Shown: in pieces, positions 36,782 to 46,413 of the stretch
Layout: each line of letters starts with the position of its first letter
Position numbering within the stretch: the stretch's first letter is position 1
Assembly (NCBI RefSeq): GCF_023208195.1
Contig: NZ_CP060034.1
Span: forward strand, 1,302,001 to 1,366,000
Direction: 5' to 3'
Origin: Nocardioides sp. InS609-2
GTDB taxonomy: Bacteria > Actinomycetota > Actinomycetes > Propionibacteriales > Nocardioidaceae
Length of the DNA stretch: 64,000 bases
The notes under the pieces: generated by a model
Seen by the model: only the letters and a program-made list of their open reading frames with translations
Told to the model about the DNA's origin: nothing
The model's database searches: none
Made by a program: the position numbers and the translations under genes

Positions 36782-37555
36782 CTACTTCGCGCAGAGCACC
36801 CGCGGCGTACCGACGGCGGCGAAGCCCTTGGGGGTGAGGCTCGAGTCGAGGTTGAACCGCAGGCGGTAGACGTTGGTCAGGTCGATCGCAGGATCGGTGA
36901 TCGTCCCGACGCCCAGCAGTGCCGAGTAGCGGGTCGCACCGTCGGCAACCACCTGCACGCCACCAGTGCTGCCGGTCTCGGAGGTGTCGGTCAGGGCGTA
37001 CGTCGCCTCCAGCGAGGTGCACAGGCGGCCGATGGTGAACTCGGCGTAGCCGGGCGTGCCCGGCGTGCTCTGGACGATGCTGGAGCTGTAGTCCATGGTC
37101 CCGATGGTGGCCAAGGTGACGATCGCCTCGGTGCGCGGCCCGGTGAAGGAGGTCGTGAGGTCCTGCCAGGCATAGACGGTGACCTCCATCGTCTTGCTGT
37201 ACCCCTTCGCGCGACCGTCGGTGCCGGGCTTGGCGACGCGGTACTCCCGCACGCCACCCTCCTCGGGGTTGTCGGTCACCTTGTAGCTGCCGTTCTTCTT
37301 GACGCGCGTCGTGCCGCTCTTGGCCCAGCGCTTCTGCTTCTCCAGGCGCTGCTCGAGCACGACCTTCTGCCCGGCGGCGCTCGGCTTGACCCGGCCGCGG
37401 ACGACGACCTTGCCCTCCCCCGCGACGATCTTGCTGGTGTTGACCGAGGCGGTCACCTTCCAGGTGACCTTGGCGGCCTTCGCCTCGGCGCTGGTGGCGG
37501 GCGCCAGCAGGCCTGCGGCAATGAGTACGGCGGTCACGGCGGCTACGCGTCGCAT
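36782..37555 (-). CDS. secreted hypothetical protein
   Basis: A 257-residue exported protein of unknown family. The signal peptide is [18 protein letters not shown] with cleavage near TSAEAKA. The first half reads like an Ig-like bacterial domain ([19 protein letters not shown], then [18 protein letters not shown]). The second half is beta-rich with two cysteines (RLCTSLEAT and RVLCAK) that could form a disulfide. ATG 37555 has GGGAG upstream. An IS1380 copy lies 128 bp upstream of this start, on the other side of its promoter. Confidence 0.75.
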   Translation of the reverse strand: MRRVAAVTAVLIAAGLLAPATSAEAKAAKVTWKVTASVNTSKIVAGEGKVVVRGRVKPSAAGQKVVLEQRLEKQKRWAKSGTTRVKKNGSYKVTDNPEEGGVREYRVAKPGTDGRAKGYSKTMEVTVYAWQDLTTSFTGPRTEAIVTLATIGTMDYSSSIVQSTPGTPGYAEFTIGRLCTSLEATYALTDTSETGSTGGVQVVADGATRYSALLGVGTITDPAIDLTNVYRLRFNLDSSLTPKGFAAVGTPRVLCAK

Positions 37556-37682
37556 GGGTGTCTCCCTCGTCTTGGTCGTGGGCTGTCCCCACGAATGCGT
37601 CATCTCTGCGATGACATGTCAGCCATGAGATGCACCCGGATGCCATTTGGTTGTGCCGGATCGTGCAAGGCCGGCAGCTAAG

Positions 37683-39354
37683 CCTCGATCCACCGATGGG
37701 CAGGGGCTGAGCGTCCGCGGTCGCTGAGGCGGGGTCTTCGAGTGTGTGGGCGTGGCCGACCGTCTGGCCTCGCTGCCAGGTTGTTCCGGGTTGGTCGTTG
37801 TGCCGGTGTCGGCTGGGGGTGGTCAGGTCGTCGGTGCCGGTGGTGGTCCGCAGGCCCGGGTGAACAGGTCGCTCCAGGCGGTCTCCCAGGGCCATCCGGT
37901 CGGGAGGTGCAGAGTCACTCTTCGTGCCGAGGAGGCGACCCGGGCGGGCACGGCGATCAGCTTGCGGCGGATGGTCGCGGTGGTGGCTTTGGCGAGTCCC
38001 GGGCCGGTGATGGTCGCGGCTGCTCTGGTCAGGTTGAACGCTATGACGGCCAGCACGAGCCAGGCGGCGTTCGCTGCGAACTTTCCCGATGGCAGATGCG
38101 CGAGGGCGGAGCCCTTGAGGTCGGAGTGGACCTGTTCGATGATCGCGTGGCCGCGGTGGGTCTTGTCCGCGGCCACCGTGCCGGCCACGGCCGGGTCTGT
38201 GGTGGTGAAGAAGGCGTGGAAGCGCCAGGTGTCGAACAACGTCTCCTGACCATTCTTGGCGGACGTGTTGAGGTCGGGGATCCGGCGGACCACGAGCCGT
38301 CCGGTGACTTGGTCGGCTTTCTTCTTGGAAGTGAACGCGGTGAACGGAATCTCGGCGACCTCGGCGCGGGAGACCCACGTGTTGGTGGGTTCATCGAAGA
38401 CGGCGTCGGTGTACTCGATGGTGGTCCAGGCATCGTCACCGATGGTGGCGATCGCCGCCTTGACCTTGGGATCCATTCGCACGGTGACCGAGATGTCGGC
38501 GCCACCGCGCAACGCCGCGTTGACCACCTCGGCGCCGTAGAACGCGGAGTCGGCTCGCAGCATCGGGCGCAGATCGGACTTGGCGGGCAGTTTGCTGGTG
38601 GTCTTCAACGCGTCGGCGACCAGGCGTTTCGCGCCCCGCGGTGAACCACATGATCCCTTCCGGAGCCGGTGGGCCACGATCACCGGCGCGGACTGGCTCG
38701 TGGACACGACAGCGAGCAGCGCGTTGAGCCCACGCACGCCGGAGTAGCCGTAGCCAGAGCCCTGCTTGGCGTGCCCGTGGACCTCGACGATGGTGTCGTC
38801 GATGTCGATCATCACCCGCTCGCTGGTGTCAGGTGAGGTCACGATCAGCGGTGCCTGCTCGGCCAGCCCGGCCAAGAACCTCGAGGCGACAGCGTCGAGC
38901 TGGCGGACGTGGCCGAAGCTGAACGTGCGCAGGAACGAACCCAGCGTCGAGGGCGCGTAGGCGTTCGTGAACACCCGGCCCATCCCGCCGTGACGGAGCA
39001 GCGCCATGTCATCGATGCTGTCCGCGCCGGCGACCATCCCGGCGACCAGCGAGGACACCTTCAACCCCGCGTTCGCGCCCTTGTCGGTCGGCACAGTGAG
39101 GTGGGCTTGGGCCAGTTCCTGGAGTCCCGCGGATCGGGCCAGCGCGAGGACCGGGACCAGCCCGGCCGACGACACGAGATTGGGATCATCGAACACTGCC
39201 GACGTGGCACGGGGCGTGTGGCAAAGTTGCATCTACGAGATGCCCTTCGTCTTGGTGAGAATTGGGACCCTGAAGAAGTCCGATTTTCCCAGCACGTAAG
39301 GGCATTCTCACTTCACGACGCGCTCACAACCTCAAGCTCATCGGTGGATCGAGG
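37683..39354. mobile_element. IS1380-family insertion sequence, copy 1 (1,672 bp)
   Basis: Terminal inverted repeats are CCTCGATCCACCGATG (left) and CATCGGTGGATCGAGG (right). The flanks carry a perfect 5-bp duplication CTAAG (37,678-37,682 and 39,355-39,359), so this is an intact simple insertion. It carries one transposase on the minus strand. It differs from copies 2 and 3 at a handful of bases near its left end. The right end is 15 bp from the mycothione reductase start. Confidence 0.95.
37823..39232 (-). CDS. IS1380-family transposase, copy 1
   Basis: A 469-residue DDE transposase. The likely catalytic residues are Asp in [13 protein letters not shown] (about 142), Asp in LRADSAFYG and Glu in [12 protein letters not shown]. 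Frame and length are intact, so it is probably active. Compared with copies 2 and 3 the C-terminus reads [16 protein letters not shown] instead of SELFNRACGPTPAPTT, so this copy is slightly diverged. Confidence 0.95.
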   Translation of the reverse strand: MQLCHTPRATSAVFDDPNLVSSAGLVPVLALARSAGLQELAQAHLTVPTDKGANAGLKVSSLVAGMVAGADSIDDMALLRHGGMGRVFTNAYAPSTLGSFLRTFSFGHVRQLDAVASRFLAGLAEQAPLIVTSPDTSERVMIDIDDTIVEVHGHAKQGSGYGYSGVRGLNALLAVVSTSQSAPVIVAHRLRKGSCGSPRGAKRLVADALKTTSKLPAKSDLRPMLRADSAFYGAEVVNAALRGGADISVTVRMDPKVKAAIATIGDDAWTTIEYTDAVFDEPTNTWVSRAEVAEIPFTAFTSKKKADQVTGRLVVRRIPDLNTSAKNGQETLFDTWRFHAFFTTTDPAVAGTVAADKTHRGHAIIEQVHSDLKGSALAHLPSGKFAANAAWLVLAVIAFNLTRAAATITGPGLAKATTATIRRKLIAVPARVASSARRVTLHLPTGWPWETAWSDLFTRACGPPPAPTT

Positions 39355-39369
39355 CTAAGGTCTTGCCAC

Positions 39370-40773
39370 ATGGGCGACCCGAAGCGCTACGACCTGATTG
39401 TGATCGGCGCCGGCTCCGGCAACACCGTCGTGGACGACCGCTTCTCGTCGTGGCGGGTGGCGATCATCGAGCGCGCCGCCTACGGCGGCACCTGCCTCAA
39501 TCGGGGCTGCATCCCGTCGAAGATGTTCGTGGTCCCGGCCGACCGGGCTCGGGAGGCGGCCGACGGCGCCCGCCTCGACGTACGCACGTCGTACGACGGG
39601 GTGGGGTGGGCGGCACTGCGCGACCGGGTCTTCGGGCGCACCGACGCGTCGTCGCGCGCTGGCCGCGACGCCCGCGAGGGGCTCGACCACGTCGACACCT
39701 TCAAGGGCACCGCCACCTTCACCGGTCCGCACACCCTGCGCGTGGCACTCGAAGGCGGTGATGAGGAGGAGCTGACCGCCGACCGCATCGTGCTCGCGAC
39801 CGGCAGCCGGCCGGTGGTGCCCGACCTGCCCGGGCTCGCCGACGTCGAGCACCACACCAGCGACACCGTCATGCACCTCGAGGCGCTGCCGCGGACCATC
39901 GGCATCCTCGGCGGTGGGTACGTCGGCTGCGAGTTCGCCCACGTCTTCGCGTCGCTCGGGTCGACGGTGGTGCAGATCGAGGCCGAGGACACGCTCCTGG
40001 GCAACCAGGACGCCGACGTCGCACGGCTCTTCACCGAGCACGCGTCGCTCCAGTGGGACGTGCGCACCGGCACCACGGTCGAGCGGTTCAGCCAGGACGG
40101 CGACGCGATCATGATGCACCTCGACCGTGGCGACCCGGTCACCGTCGACACCCTGCTGGTCTGCGTCGGTCGTCGCCCCAACTCCGACGGACTGGGGCTC
40201 GAGGCCGCCGGCATCGAGGTCGACGACAACGACCGGGTCGTCGTCGACGAGCACCAGCACACCTCCGCCGAGAGCGTGTGGGCGCTGGGTGACATTTCCT
40301 CCCACCACCCGCTCAAGCACGTCGCCAACCACGAGGCGCGCGTGGTGCAGCACAACCTGCTCCACCCGGCCGACCCGGTCGAGGCCGACCACCGCTACGT
40401 CCCCAATGCGGTCTTCACCTCCCCCCAGATCGGAGGCGTCGGGCTCACCGAGGCAGAGGCGCGCGAGCAAGGGATCGATGTCGCGGTGGCCACGAGCACG
40501 TACGCCGGCATCGCCTACGGCTGGGCGCTCGAAGCCGACGACGAGGGTTGGTTCTGCAAGCTCGTCGCGGATCGGTCGACCGGACTCCTGGTCGGCGCCC
40601 ACCTGATCGGCCCCCTGGCAGCGACTCTCGTGCAGCCGCTGATCACCGCCATGTGCCTCGAGCAACCCGTAGCCGGTCTGGCGCGAAGCCAGTACTGGAT
40701 CCACCCCGCGCCCACCGAGGTCGTGGAGCAGGCCCTGCTCGCCCTGGAGAAGGAGCTCAGCGCAGGACGGTGA
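39370..40773 (+). CDS. mtr: mycothione reductase
   Basis: A 467-residue FAD/NADPH disulfide oxidoreductase. The FAD-binding start is LIVIGAGSGN, the redox disulfide is in GGTCLNRGCIPSK, the NADPH motif is GILGGGYVGCEFA, and the C-terminal interface has YWIHPAPTEVVEQ, whose His is catalytic. The absence of the usual glutathione-reductase residues and the actinobacterial host point to mycothiol disulfide as substrate. The first ~35 residues (VVDDRFSSWRVAIIERAAY) fit the mycothione group. An IS now occupies the region where the promoter should be. Confidence 0.9.
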   Translation: MGDPKRYDLIVIGAGSGNTVVDDRFSSWRVAIIERAAYGGTCLNRGCIPSKMFVVPADRAREAADGARLDVRTSYDGVGWAALRDRVFGRTDASSRAGRDAREGLDHVDTFKGTATFTGPHTLRVALEGGDEEELTADRIVLATGSRPVVPDLPGLADVEHHTSDTVMHLEALPRTIGILGGGYVGCEFAHVFASLGSTVVQIEAEDTLLGNQDADVARLFTEHASLQWDVRTGTTVERFSQDGDAIMMHLDRGDPVTVDTLLVCVGRRPNSDGLGLEAAGIEVDDNDRVVVDEHQHTSAESVWALGDISSHHPLKHVANHEARVVQHNLLHPADPVEADHRYVPNAVFTSPQIGGVGLTEAEAREQGIDVAVATSTYAGIAYGWALEADDEGWFCKLVADRSTGLLVGAHLIGPLAATLVQPLITAMCLEQPVAGLARSQYWIHPAPTEVVEQALLALEKELSAGR

Positions 40774-41266
40774 CCGCCGCGGTGCCGGTGGCCGCGATCT
40801 CCGGCTCGTCGGGAGAGCCAGGGATGGTCAGCGGGAGCTTCAGTGGCGCACTCAGCTGCACGGTCACCTTGGCGTCGGTCTCGTTGACGTCGGACGTGGC
40901 TCGGATGCCGGGGTACTTCTCGTAGGCGCCGGAGTCCTTCAGGTACGCCGCGACCGCCCGGTCGACCTGGGTCTCCAACTGGTCGAGGCGATCGGCGGGG
41001 ATGCCCTTCTCGTAGGTGCCTACCGAGCCGAGGTCAGCGCCGCGGAGGGCCGCGCCGTCGGCAAGGGTGTCGAGCCCCTGGCGCTGGAGGTACGCCGCGG
41101 AGGCGTCTACGACGACCACGATCCCCATGATCAGGACGAACGCGAGGCCGACGATCAGGGGGATGGTGGAGCCGCGTTCGTCACGGCACCGTCGTCGGGC
41201 TCTTGGTCGGGCCGACCGTCGGTGGACCGGTGGGCGGCCCGCTGGGTTCGTCGTCTGGTTCGTCAT
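40757..41266 (-). CDS. TadG-like pilus assembly / Rv3654c-like protein
   Basis: A 169-residue protein with a basic N-terminus, the Flp/TadE-like start DERGSTIPLIVGLAFVLIMGIVVVVDA (single membrane segment) and an extracellular domain. It is the last gene of the Tad operon. The only start seen is ATG 41266, which overlaps the upstream TadE gene by 86 bp; a non-standard start nearer DERGS is possible. Its 3' end overlaps mtr antisense by 17 bp. Confidence 0.75.
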   Translation of the reverse strand: MTNQTTNPAGRPPVHRRSARPRARRRCRDERGSTIPLIVGLAFVLIMGIVVVVDASAAYLQRQGLDTLADGAALRGADLGSVGTYEKGIPADRLDQLETQVDRAVAAYLKDSGAYEKYPGIRATSDVNETDAKVTVQLSAPLKLPLTIPGSPDEPEIAATGTAAVTVLR

Positions 41267-41726
41267 CAGGATCCTCCTCTCCCCCGTCGGTGCCGGACTC
41301 GACGTACTGCCCGATCGGAACCCGGTGGGTGGCCGAGAGGGCGAAGGTCGGCTTGTCGCCGCCGAGCATCTCGGGCAGCAGCGGCAGGTCCACCCCGGAC
41401 GTCACCGTCACCGTGATGACCGACGTGCCCTGATGGCACGGCGGACGCGGGTTGCACGTCACCTCGAGATGTGGGGTCATGCCGGGAGAGCCCTGGTCTT
41501 TCAAAGTCAGCGCTGCCACTGCGTTGGCACGTTGGAGGCCGACCTGGTCGTCGGGCGCCAGCGCGTAGGCGCGACCAGCCGCACGGGCGGCAGCGCTGAC
41601 GGCGAAGGATCCGCGTTGCACCTCGAACACCGAGAGGATGATCCAGACCAGAGGGATGATCAAGATGATGCCCAGCCAGACGAACTCGACGAGCCCGCTG
41701 CCGCGTTCGTCGCGTCGGCGGTTCAC
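41181..41726 (-). CDS. TadE-like pseudopilin
   Basis: A 181-residue protein with the TadE-type N-terminus RRRDERGSGLVEFVWLGIIL and a single hydrophobic helix, then an extracellular domain with two cysteines (TCNPRPPC). The tail is a low-complexity Asp/Glu/Pro/Thr stretch (EEDPDDEPDDEPSGPPTGPP), probably surface-exposed. It overlaps the previous TadE gene by 4 bp. Confidence 0.8.
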   Translation of the reverse strand: MNRRRDERGSGLVEFVWLGIILIIPLVWIILSVFEVQRGSFAVSAAARAAGRAYALAPDDQVGLQRANAVAALTLKDQGSPGMTPHLEVTCNPRPPCHQGTSVITVTVTSGVDLPLLPEMLGGDKPTFALSATHRVPIGQYVESGTDGGEEDPDDEPDDEPSGPPTGPPTVGPTKSPTTVP

Positions 41727-42127
41727 GGGACGTCACCCGGCCCCTGCTCGATGATCGCGTTGCCGCTGACCTCGAGCGGTACCCCCGGCCCGCCGAGCCC
41801 CAGGGGCGGCACCTCTGCCCGGATGGTCACCTTGAAGGCGGGCGCCCCGTCGACCTCGACCTGCTCGATCTTGATGTCCTTGGCGAACCGTTCGGAAAGG
41901 GCACCGTCGATCTGTTCCCTGGCCTTTTGCTGCCCGCCCTCCGGCGTGGCACCCAGGGTCGCGGCGTAGCGCGCGCCCTCGGCGGCGGCGGAGGCCAGGG
42001 TGTTGCGCACGTGCAGCACCAGCGCGAGCTGGAGGATGCCGAGGAAGAGCGGCAGCAGGAGGATCAGGACGAAGACGAAGTCGACGACTGCTGCCCCGCG
42101 CTGGTCTCGGCGCGGGAAGCGCATCAC
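41723..42127 (-). CDS. TadE-like pseudopilin
   Basis: A 134-residue protein starting RFPRRDQRGAAVVDFVFVLILLL, the TadE pattern with a basic leader, a Glu/Asp-containing start of the helix and a long hydrophobic segment. It is likely processed and assembled into, or at the base of, Flp pili. The start is GTG 42127 or the adjacent ATG 42124. It overlaps the stop of the Flp-like gene by a base. Confidence 0.8.
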   Translation of the reverse strand: MMRFPRRDQRGAAVVDFVFVLILLLPLFLGILQLALVLHVRNTLASAAAEGARYAATLGATPEGGQQKAREQIDGALSERFAKDIKIEQVEVDGAPAFKVTIRAEVPPLGLGGPGVPLEVSGNAIIEQGPGDVP

Positions 42128-42339
42128 TACTTCATGCCCACGCTCTGCAGGGCCTGGGTGAGCAGGTTGGTCAGCTGCTCGTCGGCCACGCCCCAGATGA
42201 CGGCAACGAGGGCTGCGGTCATCACGGTGATCATCACCCAGCCCGGCACGTCGCCGCGCTCGTCGCGCTCGTGCGGCGCTGTGACCGCGGCACGGACGCA
42301 GATGTAGCCGCGCAGCAAGGCTGCCGTGAGCTCGTTCAT
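42127..42339 (-). CDS. Flp-like small pilin / membrane protein
   Basis: A 70-residue protein ending in a single hydrophobic segment (PGWVMITVMTAALVAVIWGVA) and preceded by a charged stretch ERDERGDVPG. Position and size match the small pilin of the actinobacterial Tad operons, where a G-x-x-E-like processing site is replaced by DERGD. ATG 42339 starts the gene 29 bp after tadC. Confidence 0.7.
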   Translation of the reverse strand: MNELTAALLRGYICVRAAVTAPHERDERGDVPGWVMITVMTAALVAVIWGVADEQLTNLLTQALQSVGMK

Positions 42340-42368
42340 GGTTCCCCCTAGGTGTTCGGTGCGGTGGT

Positions 42369-43310
42369 TCATGGCGTGGTCAGGTTGAGGCCGATGGCCC
42401 CGGGATAGAAGGCGAAGACGATGGTGATCGGGAGCACCAGGAATACGACCGGCGCCATCATGAACACTTCCTTCCGGGCTGCGCTCTCGATCAGCTCGCG
42501 GCGGCCGGCCTCGCGTACGTCGGCGGCCTGAGCGTGCAGCACGTCGGCCAGCGGGGTGCCGCGCTCGACGGCCACAGCGACGCCCGTCGCAAACCGGGCC
42601 ACCAGCGGCAGGCCGGTCGAAGCGGCCATCCCGTCGAAAGCGACGCTCACCGGCTCGCCGGTGCGCACTCTGGCGAGCACGTCGGCGAGATCGGCTGACA
42701 GCTCGCCCCTGCTGCGTCGTACGACGCGGTCGAGGGCGGCTACCGGGCTCTCGCCGGCCGCGACCGCCAGCGCGAGCAACTCGGCGATGGTGGGGAACTC
42801 GGCGACGATCTGGCGCTCCCGGTTGGTGGCCTGCGCAGACAACCGGTTGTCGCGGGCGATGACGCCGGCCGCAAACCCCAGCGCGCAGATGATCAGCGCC
42901 AGCGCCGGGTTGATGCCACCGCCGAGCGCCTTCAACAGTCCGTAAGCGGCGCCGATGCCGAAGCCGATGAGCCCCCATACGACCTGCTCGAGGCGGAACT
43001 CGTGGACGGTCTTGTGGATGCGGGCTCGCTGAAGGCGACGCTCGATCGACCGCGCGCCGCCGAGCACCTTCTCGACCAGGTCGGCGGCCGAGCGCATCGG
43101 CGGCCCGAAGACACCGGCGGCGGCTGCGGCGGGAGAGGACGACACGACGCGCAGCGCCGGCACCCGGCCGACCTGCGGCAGGTCGCGGACGTAGGGCAGC
43201 ACCCGCAAGGCCAGCTGGGTGCGGCGGATGACCAGCATGCGCGCCACGACCAGCAACAGCCCGCCTGCGAAAAACCCGCCGAGCACCACGCCCAGCATGC
43301 CCGGCGTCAT
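42369..43310 (-). CDS. tadC: type II/IV secretion system F family protein TadC
   Basis: A 313-residue inner-membrane platform protein with an N-terminal helix, a T2SSF cytoplasmic domain (GELSADLADVLARVRTGEP, LVARFATGVAVAVERGTPL) and C-terminal helices. It pairs with TadB to form the pilus assembly platform. The start overlaps the tadB stop by 4 bp. Confidence 0.88.
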   Translation of the reverse strand: MTPGMLGVVLGGFFAGGLLLVVARMLVIRRTQLALRVLPYVRDLPQVGRVPALRVVSSSPAAAAAGVFGPPMRSAADLVEKVLGGARSIERRLQRARIHKTVHEFRLEQVVWGLIGFGIGAAYGLLKALGGGINPALALIICALGFAAGVIARDNRLSAQATNRERQIVAEFPTIAELLALAVAAGESPVAALDRVVRRSRGELSADLADVLARVRTGEPVSVAFDGMAASTGLPLVARFATGVAVAVERGTPLADVLHAQAADVREAGRRELIESAARKEVFMMAPVVFLVLPITIVFAFYPGAIGLNLTTP

Positions 43311-44164
43311 CGAAGGATCCTCTGCTCGACCGGCAACCGCCCGATGCGCATCATCACCGCGTAGGCGAACACGCAGACCGCGCCACCGATGCCGAGCACG
43401 ATCGCGCCACCGACCGTGGCGTAGCGCCGGATCACCTCACCCTGGAACGACATGAAGAGCAGCACCACCCAGGGCGCCGCGACCGCGAGCCGGGCGCCGT
43501 TGACGGTCCAGGCCTGCCGCGACTCGAGCTCGGAACGGGTGCGGGCCTCGTCGCGAAGGTAGCCGGACAGGTTGCGCAGCAGTCGTCCCAGCTCGCCACC
43601 GCCGACCTCGCGGGCGATGCGCAGCCCTTCGATGACCCGGTCGCCGACCGGGTCCGCGAGACGTTGCTTGAGCCGCTCGAGGGACTCGTCGAACCGGCCG
43701 GTCACCTGGTAGTCCAGCGCGAACTGGTCGAAGTCGGGTCGCAGCGGCTCGGGACCATTGGTCGCCAGCGACGACACCGCCTCGGGCAGCGACAGCCCGG
43801 CGCGTACGCCGGAAGCGAGGTTGTCGACCGCGTCGGGCCACACCTCTGCGAACTCGGCCTGGCGCTTGCGCACGCGCGACTTGAGTACGCCGATGGGCAG
43901 GTAGCCGGCCATCAGCGCGAAGCACAGGCCCACCGGGGCGGCCCCGCCGGTGACGGCCTGTACGACGACGAAGGCGACCACGGCGAGCACCCCGCACAGC
44001 GCCGTGAGGCTCGTCGGCGACACGTCGCCCAGGCCGGCGCGGGCCAGGAGCTGCTCGGCGCGACTGCCGCGCGGATCGGGCACCTTCGGCTGGCGTGGCA
44101 GGAAGAACGCCGACCAGATCAGCAGCGCCCCGATGCCGAAGCCCAGGCCGACGAGCGCACCCAT
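43307..44164 (-). CDS. tadB: type II/IV secretion system F family protein TadB
   Basis: A 285-residue membrane protein. Two N-terminal helices are followed by the T2SSF domain with WPDAVDNLASGVRAGLSLPEA and GGGELGRLLRNLSGYLRDEAR, then two C-terminal helices. ATG 44164 overlaps the tadA stop, which sets the start and excludes the longer upstream frame. Confidence 0.9.
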   Translation of the reverse strand: MGALVGLGFGIGALLIWSAFFLPRQPKVPDPRGSRAEQLLARAGLGDVSPTSLTALCGVLAVVAFVVVQAVTGGAAPVGLCFALMAGYLPIGVLKSRVRKRQAEFAEVWPDAVDNLASGVRAGLSLPEAVSSLATNGPEPLRPDFDQFALDYQVTGRFDESLERLKQRLADPVGDRVIEGLRIAREVGGGELGRLLRNLSGYLRDEARTRSELESRQAWTVNGARLAVAAPWVVLLFMSFQGEVIRRYATVGGAIVLGIGGAVCVFAYAVMMRIGRLPVEQRILR

Positions 44165-45429
44165 CAGCGACCGCCCTCGAGGATGCGGTGCACGTCGATG
44201 CCCAGCCGCTCGAAGCGCTCGAGCCGGTGCGGCATGCCCCCGGCCCACCGCAGCTCGCCGTGTGCGCGGTTGAAGATCGACTCGACCTCGATGGTGTCGT
44301 TCTCGACCCGGCCGGGCACCGCGACGATCTCGTTGGTGCGGCGTACGCCGGTGGTGTCGATGCCGAGGTGCACGACGATGTCGACCGACGCCGCCACCGT
44401 GGGCACCACGAACCGGGCCGAGATGTTCTCGCCGGCCAGCAGCGGCAGCGTGCACATCTTGACCAGCGCCTCGCGGGCGCTGTTGGCGTGCAGGGTGCAC
44501 ATGCCGGGCAGGCCGGCGTTGAGCGCGAGCAGGAGGTCGAGGCACTCCTCGGCCCGAACCTCGCCGACGATCACGCGACTCGGTCGCATCCGCAGGGCTT
44601 CCTTGATCAGGTCACGCAGCACGACCTCGCCGGTGCCCTCGAGGCCGGCTTGGCGGGTTTGCATGGGCACCCAGTCGGGGTGCGGGAACCGGAGCTCGAA
44701 GACCTCCTCGGCGCTGATCACCCGGTCACCGCCCGGGATGGCCGCGGCCAGGCAGTTAAGCATTGTCGTCTTGCCTGCCTGCGTCCCACCCGCGACCAGG
44801 ATGTTGAGGCCCGCGCGCACGCACGCGTCGAGGAACGCAGCGGCCGACGGGGTGAGGCTGCCGAGCTCGACGAGCTGGCTGAGCTGCGCGGCCTGGATCC
44901 GGAACTTGCGGATGTTGACGGCCGAGAAGCCACGACTGATGCCTTCGAGTACGACGTGGAGCCGGTGCCCTTCGGGCAGCATCGCGTCGACGAACGGCTG
45001 GCTGATGTCGATGCGTCGTCCGCTCGTCTTGAGCATCCGCTCGACGAGCTCGCGGACCATCGCCGGGGCCAGCACCAGGTTGGTGAGCTCGTGCCGGCCG
45101 TTGCGCGCGACGAAGACCCGGCTCGGGTCGTTGATCCACACCTCCTCGACACTCGGGTCGTCGAGGAACGGCTGCAGCGGACCGAACCCGGCGACCCGGG
45201 CGACCAGCTCGCCGACGACCGCGTCGGCATCGGGCACCGGGGCGACCGCGCCGGTCAGTGACCGCTCGTCGTGGTCGCGGACCACGCGCTCGGCAATGCG
45301 GCGTACGAGCTGGGCGTCGCGCTGTGGGTCGACCCCGTCGCTGCGGACGATCGAACGCACTTCGCCGTCGAGCTGTTCGATCAGGTCGACGTGCGCGCCA
45401 TGCCCCGCACCGGCGTGCGTCAAAGTCAT
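44164..45429 (-). CDS. tadA: Tad pilus assembly ATPase TadA (CpaF family)
   Basis: A 421-residue secretion ATPase. The Walker A is GGTQAGKTTMLN, the Asp box and Walker B lie in RPSRVIVGEVRAEECLDLL, and the His box is GMCTLHANSA. It powers assembly of Flp pili at the membrane. ATG 45429 is used because GGGACAGGGG sits just upstream; TTG 45465 is the alternative. It is the first gene of the pilus operon. A 152-bp segment of it, ending in the Walker A region, is duplicated at 56,009-56,160. Confidence 0.92.
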   Translation of the reverse strand: MTLTHAGAGHGAHVDLIEQLDGEVRSIVRSDGVDPQRDAQLVRRIAERVVRDHDERSLTGAVAPVPDADAVVGELVARVAGFGPLQPFLDDPSVEEVWINDPSRVFVARNGRHELTNLVLAPAMVRELVERMLKTSGRRIDISQPFVDAMLPEGHRLHVVLEGISRGFSAVNIRKFRIQAAQLSQLVELGSLTPSAAAFLDACVRAGLNILVAGGTQAGKTTMLNCLAAAIPGGDRVISAEEVFELRFPHPDWVPMQTRQAGLEGTGEVVLRDLIKEALRMRPSRVIVGEVRAEECLDLLLALNAGLPGMCTLHANSAREALVKMCTLPLLAGENISARFVVPTVAASVDIVVHLGIDTTGVRRTNEIVAVPGRVENDTIEVESIFNRAHGELRWAGGMPHRLERFERLGIDVHRILEGGR

Positions 45430-46005
45430 TGAGGGCCCCTGTCCCGAGTGAGGTTCCTCCGTCAAATTACGCGAATGTCGCGCTCGGCGACACCGGGCGA
45501 CGGCCGCCTGTGGATAACTTTTACCTTGGCGAGACGCCGCTCAGGTCGAGCGTCCGCACTCTTTGCGGCAACACCGGTCGGCCGGAGCGACGTGAGTTCC
45601 GCGTACAGCACCGCAGCGCGCGCTGGTCGTACGCGTGGCACCGCTGCCGTGCACTGACCGTGGGGCGTCGCGGTAGTCGTAACCAACGACGGTTCTGGTA
45701 TCCCCGGGGCGCGCCGAAAGGCTGTACGACCCGTGGTCAACGGCGTGGTGTAGGCGTTCGCGACTGCAGAAGGTCGCCGGCGGTCCACGCTCGTTGACGG
45801 TGTTGGGCACAAGCGCTGAGACATACCCGCGGTCGTGGTTGTAAGTGATTGTCGGAGCGTCGGGCGCAGCGATCGCATCGGCGGGTGGCGTGAGGCCGAG
45901 CCAGGCGACCAAGAGGGCCGCAGGACTCCGAGACTCCGAACATTCGCTTCATTCCGACTCCGAACACCACCGGGTCCACCCGGGATGCATCGACATCGCA
46001 GGTGA
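45430..46005. other. 576-bp region without a confident gene
   Basis: This holds the leader of the Tad operon and probably decayed coding sequence. A minus-strand frame from about 45,912 reads LLVAWLGLTPPADAIAAPDAPTITYN-like sequence (a signal-peptide look, then SALVPNTVNERG) before becoming Arg/Cys-rich, so it may be a broken secreted protein. A TTATCCACA box (tgtggataa, 45,509-45,517) and an AT-rich patch follow, possibly the pilus promoter. No RNA gene or repeat is seen. Confidence 0.4.
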
Positions 46006-46413
46006 CTAGGACCGGACGTATTCACAGGCTTGCTGTGCAAGCCTTTCGGCGGCGATGACCAAGTCGTCGCGGAGAGCGGTGACCGTGATGGATTCGAGAG
46101 ACGTGGCAAATACCAGGTTGTCGCCATGTCTGGTGATCGAGAGGAACCCTCCATCCTCCAAGGTGACCGTTCCGGACTGCCCGTCTTTGAGTCCTGTGAC
46201 GATGCCGCGCATTTGAATCGCGAAGCCCAGCACTGGAAGTGGCCGCCAATCGGCGTAAACGCCCCGGTATGCCAGCAGTGCCTGGCCGTCGACGGTCAGC
46301 CGGACGGGAACTACGAAGTAGGTGTGCTCGATGGCGGCCGCTGGAGCCGACTCCGGAACCTCATCGGCTTCCACGTCGTAGTCAAGGTCCGGACGCATCG
46401 AAAGCTCGATCAT
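46006..46413 (-). CDS. putative immunity protein A
   Basis: A 135-residue acidic protein with no known domain that I can name. It has beta-rich segments TYFVVPVRLTVDGQALLAY and GIVTGLKDGQSGTVTLEDGG. ATG 46413 overlaps the TGA of the toxin-like fragment upstream (ATGA), the standard arrangement for polymorphic-toxin immunity genes. The immunity role is inferred from that coupling and from small size; the sequence itself is unassigned. Confidence 0.55.
   Translation of the reverse strand: MIELSMRPDLDYDVEADEVPESAPAAAIEHTYFVVPVRLTVDGQALLAYRGVYADWRPLPVLGFAIQMRGIVTGLKDGQSGTVTLEDGGFLSITRHGDNLVFATSLESITVTALRDDLVIAAERLAQQACEYVRS

Noticed and set aside
35580..38378. A 932-codon open frame on the minus strand running from prfB through the secreted-protein gene into IS copy 1
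   Set aside because: Only the first 371 codons match RF2. The rest is a shadow of the secreted protein and of the transposase in other frames, open by chance at high GC.
45509..45517. Perfect DnaA box (tgtggataa) in the Tad leader
   Set aside because: Single isolated box without a cluster, dnaA or dnaN nearby; not evidence of an origin.
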